Below, one piece after another: positions 35,683 through 42,149 of a DNA stretch of 64,000 nt. The stretch comes from Synechococcus sp. 8F6 (GTDB lineage: Bacteria; Cyanobacteriota; Cyanobacteriia; PCC-6307; Cyanobiaceae): NCBI RefSeq assembly GCF_002252665.1, contig NZ_NQKZ01000002.1:62001-126000 (forward strand). The letters run 5' to 3'. The translations under genes and the position numbers were made by a program. The notes below the pieces were generated by a model that did no database searches, was not told the origin of the DNA, and was given only the letters and a program-made list of their open reading frames with translations. How positions within the stretch are numbered: the stretch's first letter is position 1; the number at the start of each line of letters is the position of its first letter.

Positions 35683-35727
35683 GGCCAGGCCCCGATCGCA
35701 TCAGTCAGGAGGCCAAAGGTTACGGGG

Positions 35728-35850
35728 GATCAAGCCTGCACCGCCCAGGCCTTCACAGTGCGTGATCCAGTGAAAAAGGGGTGGATTCGAGGCCACAACG
35801 GAGCTCCTCCCTACGGTGCCATTGAGCGCCATGAAGGGAGTGGTGATCAG
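35728..35850 (+). ncRNA. Candidate structured small RNA ending in a strong terminator
   Basis: Between two genes lies a segment with several stems. GATCA/TGATC (35728-35732 with 35763-35767) encloses GCCTG/CAGGC. Further on, CTCCCT pairs with AGGGAG around GGTGC/GCGCC (about 35806-35842). It leads straight into the intrinsic terminator at 35851-35874. No good open frame covers it. A terminator without an upstream gene on that strand suggests an independent RNA. The 5' end and promoter are not identified, and I could not match it to a known family. Confidence 0.4.
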
Positions 35851-35874
35851 GCAGGGAGGAATCCCTGCTTTTTT
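35851..35874 (+). terminator. Rho-independent terminator
   Basis: GCAGGGA (35851-35857) pairs with TCCCTGC (35862-35868) over a 4-base loop and is followed by six T residues. It is a textbook intrinsic terminator on the plus strand. No plus-strand gene lies between it and tRNA-Ser, so it ends either the tRNA transcript or a separate RNA. Confidence 0.8.
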
Positions 35875-35925
35875 ATGGGATCCCGGTGCCAGTCTGGAAC
35901 ACCATTGCCCCACCGTCTGCCGCCC

Positions 35926-36039
35926 ATGGCCCCCGAGTCTCCCCAGCGTCCAGCCTGGTTGAACTGGCTGTTCCTGCTGGCCTTCCTGTGGAGCTCTTAC
36001 CAACTGGCGGGGCTGTGGTTCCAGCGGCTGCACAGCTGA
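35926..36039 (+). CDS. Small single-span membrane protein (37 residues)
   Basis: The ATG at 35926 opens a 37-codon frame encoding a polar start (APESPQRP), then a Trp/Leu-rich hydrophobic segment (WLNWLFLLAFLWSSYQLAGLWF) and a short basic end. Such Trp-flanked single helices are common among small photosystem and membrane mini-proteins of cyanobacteria, but no family match is claimed. It lies 52 bases downstream of an intrinsic terminator. Confidence 0.5.
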   Translation: MAPESPQRPAWLNWLFLLAFLWSSYQLAGLWFQRLHS

Positions 36040-36098
36040 CATCAATGGTTGTGGGCGAAGAAAGCGTTGTTGCGCGCCTCGAGGACTGGCCCCCCGGA

Positions 36099-36464
36099 TC
36101 AACGGCGGGGCGAGGGCTGGGGCAAGAAGGCCCGCACCAGACGGATCAGTCCCGCCGCCACCAGGCCGAGGGCCGCGATGGCGACCAGCACCAGCAGCAC
36201 CACGGCCAGCAACTGCAGCAAACCCCAGAGTGCCTGCTGCACCCCTCCGATCAGGTTGGCCAAGGCGGTGCTGAGCACCAGGAACGTGTCGAAGCGCTCG
36301 GGCAACTGCAAGAGGACGATCAGCAAGCCCACCCCGGCTGCCCCCAACAGCAGGGCAATGCAGACCTGTCGCCAGCGGACTGGCCGGCGGCGGCGGCGAA
36401 ACACCCGCCGCGTCGAGGTGCCGGTGGCCGGAAGCTGCAGGGCACGGCGGCGGGGAGACGTCAT
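36099..36464 (-). CDS. Small membrane protein of unknown function
   Basis: The 121-residue product has an Arg-rich N-terminus (RRVFRRRRRPVRWRQ) and a hydrophobic span (VCIALLLGAAGVGLLIVLLQL). A second long hydrophobic region follows (ALWGLLQLLAVVLLVLVAIAALGLVAAGLI), perhaps two spans. No domain is recognised. Its ATG overlaps the stop of the preceding small gene (ATGA), placing it last in the DUF3038-DUF4335 gene group. Confidence 0.65.
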   Translation of the reverse strand: MTSPRRRALQLPATGTSTRRVFRRRRRPVRWRQVCIALLLGAAGVGLLIVLLQLPERFDTFLVLSTALANLIGGVQQALWGLLQLLAVVLLVLVAIAALGLVAAGLIRLVRAFLPQPSPRR

Positions 36465-36709
36465 ACCTCGAGGGCGTAGCCGGCACCGCGCATCCAGCGC
36501 TCAAATTCCATCAACACCAGCTCGTTGGGGCAATCGATCAACGAGAGATCAACCACGGTGCAATCCCCCTGACCGCCGTGGTGCAGAGACAGGCGAAAAT
36601 CATCGCCGCTGAGTCCACAGACCTCCGGATCGCTGCGCACCACCACATCCAGGGCCGCTCCAAGCCGCGCCACCCTGATCCGCAGTTCCGACCAGGTCAT
36701 CGCCGCCAT
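36461..36709 (-). CDS. Small conserved-looking protein in the DUF3038-DUF4335 group
   Basis: The 82-residue soluble product (MTWSELRIRVARLGAALDVV, LSGDDFRLSLHHGGQGDC, ELVLMEFERWMRGAGYALEV) has no recognised domain and looks like a compact alpha/beta protein. The ATG at 36709 follows the DUF4335 stop by 40 bases; another ATG lies three codons later. A frame open to 36769 would overlap DUF4335. It is coupled to the next gene by an ATGA overlap. Confidence 0.6.
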   Translation of the reverse strand: MAAMTWSELRIRVARLGAALDVVVRSDPEVCGLSGDDFRLSLHHGGQGDCTVVDLSLIDCPNELVLMEFERWMRGAGYALEV

Positions 36710-36749
36710 GGACTCTTTGTCGCTCAGTGTGGCCAGCCGACCGGCAACG

Positions 36750-37364
36750 TCAAGGGGAAGGAGTCGCACCCCGGGCCGGCTGACTGGACTCCGGCCGGCC
36801 AGGGGCGGCGGCGGGCTTGGGCTCGGGGATCAGCAAACCCAGGCCCGAGGCCAGGGCCAGGGCCAACACACCGCCCAGCGGCGCCGCCAGGCGCTGGGCA
36901 AGGGGGCGCCGCTCCAGCAGTTCGCGGGCCCGCAGGGGCACCGGAGCGGGCAACTCCAGGGGCAGCTGCAGGCGCGCGTCGAGCCGCAGCTGATCGAGCA
37001 CCCGCACCAGATCAGCCAGCTCAGCGTCATCGAGGGCGAGCTGCAGGGGCGGTGTGTCGGGCTGGCTGCTGCGCAACAGCAGGCTGTGGCCCCCCTCGGA
37101 GGCAGGGCCAATCTCCACAGGCTGGGGCTCGGCACCGAAGCGCCGCGGCACGCCGCTGATCAGGTAGCGGGCATAGGGCAGCACCACCTGCATCAGCGCC
37201 AACAGGTGCTCTTTGCGGCCTTCCAGCTCGGGGCGTCCCGCCCACTGCAAGGACCAGCCCGTGATGATGCCGAGAGCAGCACCGCTCTGGCCCACCGACA
37301 CATCCGGCAGGCCCTCCACCTTGAGACGGCAGCTGAGTTGGTCGAACTGCAGGATCTGCTTCAT
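36750..37364 (-). CDS. DUF4335 family protein
   Basis: The 204-residue protein starts KQILQFDQLSCRLKVEGLPDV, includes ITGWSLQWAGRPELEGRKEHLLALMQVVLPYARYLISG, and has a C-terminal hydrophobic segment (LGGVLALALASGLGLLI) before a Pro-rich tail. This matches the cyanobacterial DUF4335 family, which is usually encoded next to DUF3038, as here. It is probably membrane-anchored with a cytoplasmic beta-rich domain. The role is unknown. It begins 13 bases after the DUF3038 stop. Confidence 0.8.
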   Translation of the reverse strand: MKQILQFDQLSCRLKVEGLPDVSVGQSGAALGIITGWSLQWAGRPELEGRKEHLLALMQVVLPYARYLISGVPRRFGAEPQPVEIGPASEGGHSLLLRSSQPDTPPLQLALDDAELADLVRVLDQLRLDARLQLPLELPAPVPLRARELLERRPLAQRLAAPLGGVLALALASGLGLLIPEPKPAAAPGRPESSQPARGATPSP

Positions 37365-37377
37365 GGGTTGACCTGCT

Positions 37378-37920
37378 TCATGACTGGGCATCGAGGAGGC
37401 TGGCCCGCAGGCGCTCAAAGCCGCCCACACCGGAACCCAGCGAGAGGGCCTGCACCAGCAGCCGCGCCTGGCGGGCGCCGCCCTCTGGATCCAGCAACAG
37501 TTGCACGCCGCTGCGGCGGGGGTTCATCCGCTCGCGAATCAATTCGGCCAGGCGGCCGCGAAACAGGGCCCAGCGCTGGCTCAGCACCTCGGGCGGCTCG
37601 GCCGTGGAGAGCAGGCCGCGCAGCAACGGGTAGAGGCGATCGGCCAGGGCGCAGAGGATGCGGATCAGGGCATCGGTTTCCGCTGGCTCCAGCGCACCGC
37701 GGCGGGTGGTGCGGCGCAGGGGGTTGGTGCAGCGACGCTTCCACAGCTCCACCCGGTTGGGGAAGAGGCTGGTGAAACCCATCTGCTCACTCATCCACAC
37801 CATCGCCTCACCGCCGTTGAGGTCGAGGGCCTCCACGCTGAGCAAGAGCAGGTCGAGGCGTTCCAGGCCCCGGCGGGGAAGCCGGGCGCTGGATTCCGGC
37901 GCGGTTGGGTCCTGGGGCAT
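37378..37920 (-). CDS. DUF3038 family protein
   Basis: The 180-residue protein (RGLERLDLLLLSVEALDLNGGEAMVWMSEQMG, FPNRVELWKRRCTNPLR, then a helical C-terminus with QLLLDPEG) matches the all-helical DUF3038 family of cyanobacteria. No catalytic motif is visible. The conserved pairing with DUF4335 suggests the two act together. The ATG at 37920 is chosen over one ten codons upstream. It is divergent from apt, with only about 40 bases between start codons. Confidence 0.8.
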   Translation of the reverse strand: MPQDPTAPESSARLPRRGLERLDLLLLSVEALDLNGGEAMVWMSEQMGFTSLFPNRVELWKRRCTNPLRRTTRRGALEPAETDALIRILCALADRLYPLLRGLLSTAEPPEVLSQRWALFRGRLAELIRERMNPRRSGVQLLLDPEGGARQARLLVQALSLGSGVGGFERLRASLLDAQS

Positions 37921-37961
37921 GGCTGCGATGATGCCAGCAAGTGCACCCACCCGTCACGTCC

Positions 37962-38486
37962 ATGGCTCCAGACCTGCGGGAATTCGTGCGGGATGTGCCT
38001 GATTTCCCCAAGCCCGGCATCCTGTTTCGCGACCTGACACCCCTGATGCGCGACCCCGACGGCTGGCAGGAGGTGATCCGCCAGCTCACCTCCGTGTGTG
38101 AGCGGCTGCAGCCCGACTTGATCGTGGGCATCGAATCGCGCGGCTTCATCGTGGGCACCGCTCTGGCCACGGCCGTGCAGCTGGGCTTTGTGCCGGTGCG
38201 CAAGCCCGGCAAGCTGCCGGGCACCGTGACCGGGGTCGACTACGCCCTGGAATACGGCAGCGACCGCCTGGAGATCCACAGCGATGCCCTCGCCGATGGC
38301 TCCAAGGTGCTGATCATCGACGACCTTCTGGCCACCGGCGGCACCGCGGCGGCTTGCGCCGAGCTGGTGGCGGCCGCCGGCGGGCAGCTGTGTGGTTTCG
38401 GCTTTGTGGCCGAGTTGGCGGCCCTGGAGGGACGGCGCAAGCTGCCTGACGATCAGCCGGTGGAGTCGCTGATCATCTACAGCTGA
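37962..38486 (+). CDS. apt: Adenine phosphoribosyltransferase
   Basis: Apt salvages adenine to AMP with PRPP. The 174-residue protein has [18 protein letters not shown], the substrate loop [24 protein letters not shown] and the PRPP-binding motif [16 protein letters not shown]. The size is standard. The ATG at 37962 gives the usual N-terminus; seven further codons upstream are open. It is a single-gene unit followed by a convergent DUF2949 gene. Confidence 0.96.
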   Translation: MAPDLREFVRDVPDFPKPGILFRDLTPLMRDPDGWQEVIRQLTSVCERLQPDLIVGIESRGFIVGTALATAVQLGFVPVRKPGKLPGTVTGVDYALEYGSDRLEIHSDALADGSKVLIIDDLLATGGTAAACAELVAAAGGQLCGFGFVAELAALEGRRKLPDDQPVESLIIYS

Positions 38487-38521
38487 ACTGAGCTGAACTG
38501 GAAAACTGAGCCGGGCGGGCC

Positions 38522-38734
38522 CTAGGGGTTGCTGTCCTGCCAGGCCAGCAGGGCATCGAACTGCTCGAGGCTGATCAGGCCAAAGCGCCAGAGCACCACC
38601 GGCAGGGGTGCCTGCTCCTGCTGGGCCTGGCGCAGGCCCAGGGCCAGGGCGCTCTCACTCAGGCCGAACTGATGGCGCAGCAACCGCACCAGGGCTGGCG
38701 ACGGCGGCGGCTGGGAGGTGGTGCTGATCACCAT
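38522..38734 (-). CDS. DUF2949 family protein
   Basis: The 70-residue soluble helical protein (LVRLLRHQFGLSESALALGLRQAQQEQAPLPVVLWRFGLISLEQFDALLAW) matches the short cyanobacterial DUF2949 family, where a WxxGLIxLxQLxxLLdW ending is typical. The function is unknown. It lies 46 bases downstream of the UbiH-type gene on the same strand. Confidence 0.8.
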   Translation of the reverse strand: MVISTTSQPPPSPALVRLLRHQFGLSESALALGLRQAQQEQAPLPVVLWRFGLISLEQFDALLAWQDSNP

Positions 38735-38780
38735 GGGCAGCTCAGCGGGGGATCGAGCGCTTGGAGCACCTCCATGCTGA

Positions 38781-39992
38781 TCAACGCCGCAGCAGCTGGC
38801 AAGGGCCTTGGGTCATGGCCGCCAGGCTCAGCTGCCGCAGGGGCGCCAGGCGGGCCAGCAGGAGCAGGGCAAACCGGCGCAGGGCCAGCAGCAGTGGCGC
38901 GCGGTTGGAGAAGACACGCACCAGCAGGTCGGTAGCCACCAGGGTGAGCAACAGATCGGGCCAGCGGCGGCGCCCGTAGGCCGCTGGCAGCCGCTCCACA
39001 GCCATGCGGCCGGCACGCACCCGCCGGGCCAAACGATGCAGCTGGGCCACGTCGCGCCAGCACAGATTCAGCCCCTGGCCGCCCACCGGATGGCAGCGGT
39101 GGCCACTTTCCCCCACCAGCACCGTGCGGCCGCGGTGCAGCCGGCGGGCCAGCAACAACGACACCGGGAAAGCCCGAGGGTCGTCGAGCAGAGCATCGGG
39201 TTGGAGCTGATCCGGCAGGGCCCCGGCGAGGGCATCGAGAAAGGCGGCATCGCCCAGGCTCTCGAGCTGACGGCAACGCGGAGCCGGCGCACTCCACACC
39301 AGCTGAAACTGCCCTGCCCCCAGGGGCAACACTGCAAACGGCCCTTCCGGACGCAGCAGCTCCCAGGCCTGGTCGTCGGCGCTGCCGCGCAGCTGCACAA
39401 GGGCCGTGAGGCAGCTCTGGCGGTAGGGCCACTGAACCACCCCGATGCCGAGGGCGTCGCGGCTGGGGGAATGGGGCCCGTCGGCGGCCACGATCAGATC
39501 TGCCGCATTCAGATCAGCCGGGCTCAGATCTGCCGAGCTCAGATCAGCCGGGCGGGCAGGATCCGCTGTTGCCCCCACCCCCAGCTTCAGGCTGATGGCT
39601 GGGTGGGCGGCCAGGCGCTCCAGAAGCACGCCGAGCAGGGGACGGTGCAGGGCCACCCAACCCACCGCCGCTCCAGGGGCGGCCGCCAGCCGCCGGCCCA
39701 GATCCGCCAGGCCAAAGGGCACCTGCTGATCGATGGCCAGATCCAGCAGCTGCAGGGAGCGGAACGGCACCATGGCCGCTCGGAGCTCCTCCCACAGCCC
39801 TAACTGCGCAAGCAGGCGCTGGCTGGAGTGGGTGAAGGCGTAGGCCCGGTTGCGCTCCAGCAGGCTGGCGGCGAGCAACGGGTCGCTGATGGACACCTGC
39901 CAGCCGGCATCCGCCAGGGCGAGCGCCGCCAGGGCTCCGGTGGGTCCCGCCCCGTTCACCTGGGCCCGCAACACCGGATTTGAAGGAACCAT
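38781..39992 (-). CDS. FAD-dependent monooxygenase of the UbiH/Coq6 family
   Basis: The 403-residue flavoprotein has the N-terminal dinucleotide-binding motif (VNGAGPTGALAALALADAG), the central IVAADGPHSPSRDALG and the C-terminal FAD motif (LVGESGHRCHPVGGQGLNLCWRD). These are diagnostic of aromatic-ring hydroxylases of quinone synthesis. Cyanobacteria make plastoquinone rather than ubiquinone, so a prenylquinone-related substrate is likely but unproven. An insertion of four A-D-L-x-x units (encoded by 15-base repeats at 39496-39555) precedes the central motif. The ATG at 39992 gives a proper N-terminus; a longer frame runs through the hli terminator and is rejected. Confidence 0.88.
   Translation of the reverse strand: MVPSNPVLRAQVNGAGPTGALAALALADAGWQVSISDPLLAASLLERNRAYAFTHSSQRLLAQLGLWEELRAAMVPFRSLQLLDLAIDQQVPFGLADLGRRLAAAPGAAVGWVALHRPLLGVLLERLAAHPAISLKLGVGATADPARPADLSSADLSPADLNAADLIVAADGPHSPSRDALGIGVVQWPYRQSCLTALVQLRGSADDQAWELLRPEGPFAVLPLGAGQFQLVWSAPAPRCRQLESLGDAAFLDALAGALPDQLQPDALLDDPRAFPVSLLLARRLHRGRTVLVGESGHRCHPVGGQGLNLCWRDVAQLHRLARRVRAGRMAVERLPAAYGRRRWPDLLLTLVATDLLVRVFSNRAPLLLALRRFALLLLARLAPLRQLSLAAMTQGPCQLLRR
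39496..39555. repeat. Four tandem 15-base repeats inside the UbiH-type gene
   Basis: Units begin at 39496, 39511, 39526 and 39541, each starting AGATC and differing at a few positions (AGATCAGCCGGGCTC is the clearest). On the coding strand they give four pentapeptides of the form ADLxx. This looks like local slippage expansion and creates a pentapeptide-repeat-like insertion. Confidence 0.85.
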
Positions 39993-40025
39993 GGCGGGAG
40001 ATAGCGCAGCCCAGGGCAGGGGCAC

Positions 40026-40053
40026 AAAAAAGCCGCAGCAAAAGTGCTGCGGC
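40026..40053 (-). terminator. Rho-independent terminator of the hli gene
   Basis: On the minus strand GCCGCAGCA (40053-40045) pairs with TGCTGCGGC (40040-40032) over a 4-base loop, followed by a run of six T residues (40031-40026). It begins 19 bases after the hli stop and separates hli from the UbiH-type gene. Confidence 0.85.
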
Positions 40054-40071
40054 GATGGCTCAGCAGGAGCC

Positions 40072-40329
40072 TCAGCCGATGCCGAGCAGACCGCGGGTGA
40101 AGGATTCACCGCCCAGGGCGAATTCGGTGGCGAGCAGGGCGATGAAGCCGAGCATGGCCATGCGGCCGTTGAGCTTTTCGGCGCGCTCATGGAAGCCCCA
40201 GCCGCTCTCGGTGGACACCACTTCCATGCGGGGCTCGGTAGCAAAGGCGTTGAGGCGGCCGCCGTCTTCGGTGGTGACGGTGGCACCGCGGATAGTGGCG
40301 GCTTCGATGGAGGGGGTGGTCTGAGTCAC
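40072..40329 (-). CDS. hli: High light-inducible protein (Hli/SCP family)
   Basis: Hli proteins are one-helix thylakoid members of the light-harvesting superfamily that bind chlorophyll and carotenoid and protect newly made photosystem II. The 85-residue product has the chlorophyll-binding helix FHERAEKLNGRMAMLGFIALLATEF with the ExxNGRxAM motif, and a variable N-terminus. It starts at GTG 40329. It is monocistronic, with its own terminator and a partial HLR1 (RpaB) box about 30 bases upstream, consistent with high-light control. Confidence 0.95.
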   Translation of the reverse strand: MTQTTPSIEAATIRGATVTTEDGGRLNAFATEPRMEVVSTESGWGFHERAEKLNGRMAMLGFIALLATEFALGGESFTRGLLGIG

Positions 40330-40357
40330 GAGGAGCCTCTGGCGTGGCGATGGATGA

Positions 40358-40375
40358 ATTGTAACGCAATATTGC
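40358..40375 (-). promoter_or_regulatory. Imperfect HLR1 (RpaB-binding) box upstream of hli
   Basis: HLR1 is two GTTACAWW units spaced by two bases. On the minus strand the second unit here is exact (GTTACAAT, 40365-40358). The first (GCAATATT, 40375-40368) matches at five of eight positions. Placement in front of an hli gene makes regulation by RpaB plausible. Confidence 0.4.
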
Positions 40376-40543
40376 AGCCCATAACGGATCCCGCGCTCAT
40401 CGTGGCGGGCGAGCCGGGGTGCCCACTGCGAGAAGCCCGTCTCATAGGCGATTTCGGTTTGTTCAACAGGCTGTTGAACAACGTCCAGTTTCCAAAAACA
40501 GCCAACACGTCCAACGCCAGGCGGCGCCAGCCACGCATTGGCG

Positions 40544-41191
40544 TTAGCGGAACCGCTTCAGGCAGAGCTCTTCAAAGGCCGGCCGCAGCAGGAACGGGTA
40601 CTCGCCCACCCACAGCTTCAGCTGGGGGAGCCAGGCGTCGCTGATCGCCCCCACCCGTGAGAAGTCCTTGCGCTCGCTGAGCACCAGCACCCGCACCACC
40701 ATGCCGGCCCGGATCTGCTGGTGCTTCTTCTCGAACGGGAAGCGCACCTTGCCGAGATAGCCCTCCTCATCCGCCAGCTCAAGGGTGAGCCAGGTGCGCC
40801 GGTTTTCCACCAGCTCGAGGCGGCCGTTGTTGTTGGCCTGCTCGCGGCGCTCCTCAACGATCTCGCGGGTGTAGAGGTCGGCGACCTTACCCTCAAACAG
40901 GGCGGCGGCCGGGTAGCGGCGCAGGGTGGCGTTTTTCTGGCCCGCCTCCAGGATCGGCCCCCAGAGCAGGTAGAGGGCAAACACCACGCCCACCACCAGA
41001 AACACTGGACCGAACTGACTGGTGAACAACAAGGTCTGGCTGATCAGCAGGGTGATCACGGCGCCGATCACCGAGATCAGCACCCGCTGCAGCACCTTGC
41101 GGGGGTTGCCGGTGCAGGCGTTGAACTGCGGTCCAGTGGCGACCGCTGGGATCAAACGCGGCAGTTCACCCGGTCGAAGCGGAATCAACAT
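40544..41191 (-). CDS. Conserved cyanobacterial membrane protein of unknown function
   Basis: The 215-residue protein has a soluble start (LRPGELPRLIPAVATGPQFNACTGNP) and two adjacent hydrophobic spans (VLISVIGAVITLLISQTLLF and GPVFLVVGVVFALYLLWGPI). A long cytoplasmic beta-rich domain follows (LVENRRTWLTLELADEEGYLGKVRFPFE, MVVRVLVLSERKDFSRVGAISDAWLPQLKLWVGEYPFL). The pattern looks like a family conserved in cyanobacteria and plastids, but I cannot name it. Its start overlaps the dapB stop by one base (TGATG), so the two are coupled. Confidence 0.75.
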   Translation of the reverse strand: MLIPLRPGELPRLIPAVATGPQFNACTGNPRKVLQRVLISVIGAVITLLISQTLLFTSQFGPVFLVVGVVFALYLLWGPILEAGQKNATLRRYPAAALFEGKVADLYTREIVEERREQANNNGRLELVENRRTWLTLELADEEGYLGKVRFPFEKKHQQIRAGMVVRVLVLSERKDFSRVGAISDAWLPQLKLWVGEYPFLLRPAFEELCLKRFR

Positions 41192-42042
41192 CAGAGCAAC
41201 CTCTCCAGGCCATACACCAGGCCACCCAGCTGGCGCACCTTGCGCACCGTAAGCAGCACGCCAGGCATGTAGGCGGAACGATCAATCGTGTCGTGGCGCA
41301 GGGTGTAGGTCTCCCCGGGAGCTCCGAACATGACCTCCTGATGGGCCACCAGACCGGGCAGGCGGATGGAGTGGAGCCGCAGGCCGCTCTCGCGCTGGCC
41401 GCCGCGGCAGCCAGCCAGGGTTTCGTGCTCCTCCACCTGCTGGCGGTTGAAGGATTTGCCCAGCTCTTCCATCAGCTCGGCGGTCTTGATGCAGGTGCCA
41501 CTGGGGGCATCGGCCTTGCGGTTGTGGTGCAGCTCGGTGAGCTCAGCGAAGTCGTAGAAGCGGGCGGCGGCGGCGGCGGCCTGCTGCAGCAGCACCATGC
41601 CCACCGAGAAGTTGGGGATCACGGCCCCGCCCACCGAGGCTTTGTCGGCAAAGGCGGCAAGATCGGTCAGCTGCTGCGGGCTCAGGCCGGTGGTGCCGAT
41701 CACGGGATGCACCCCGTAGGCAATCGCGGCGCGGGTGTGCTCATAGACCACCGAGGGGTGGGTGAAATCCACCAGCACCGCCGCGCCACCCTGGCGGGCA
41801 GCCTGACTGGCCTGGCAGAGGACCCCCTCGAAATCGGCAGTGATCGCCACCTCCAGCTCGCCCAGCCCGAGTTCGAGGCCCACATCCGTGCCCTCCTTGT
41901 CCGGCGTGGTGTCGATCGCCCCCACCAACGCGCAATCCGCCGCGGTCTGCACCGCCTTCACCACTTCGGCGCCCATGCGGCCCAGGGCACCGGCCACCAC
42001 CACGGGGATCGGCGCCGGCGGAGGCGTGGCAGAGCTGGACAT
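41191..42042 (-). CDS. dapB: 4-hydroxy-tetrahydrodipicolinate reductase (DapB)
   Basis: DapB reduces the dihydrodipicolinate precursor on the way to diaminopimelate and lysine, using NAD(P)H. The 283-residue product has the nucleotide-binding start [37 protein letters not shown] and the catalytic and substrate loop [14 protein letters not shown]. The ATG at 42042 is favoured over one 12 codons upstream. It is divergent from chlH and followed by a coupled membrane-protein gene. Confidence 0.96.
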   Translation of the reverse strand: MSSSATPPPAPIPVVVAGALGRMGAEVVKAVQTAADCALVGAIDTTPDKEGTDVGLELGLGELEVAITADFEGVLCQASQAARQGGAAVLVDFTHPSVVYEHTRAAIAYGVHPVIGTTGLSPQQLTDLAAFADKASVGGAVIPNFSVGMVLLQQAAAAAARFYDFAELTELHHNRKADAPSGTCIKTAELMEELGKSFNRQQVEEHETLAGCRGGQRESGLRLHSIRLPGLVAHQEVMFGAPGETYTLRHDTIDRSAYMPGVLLTVRKVRQLGGLVYGLERLL

Positions 42043-42149
42043 GGCGGCGGTAGCAGTGTTCGCGAGCCTATGGCTCAACGGCGTGCAGCGCTGGCATCCC
42101 GGCGCCTCCCTCCGTAGATTCCTTTCCAGTGCTCACTCCCACCGCGCGC

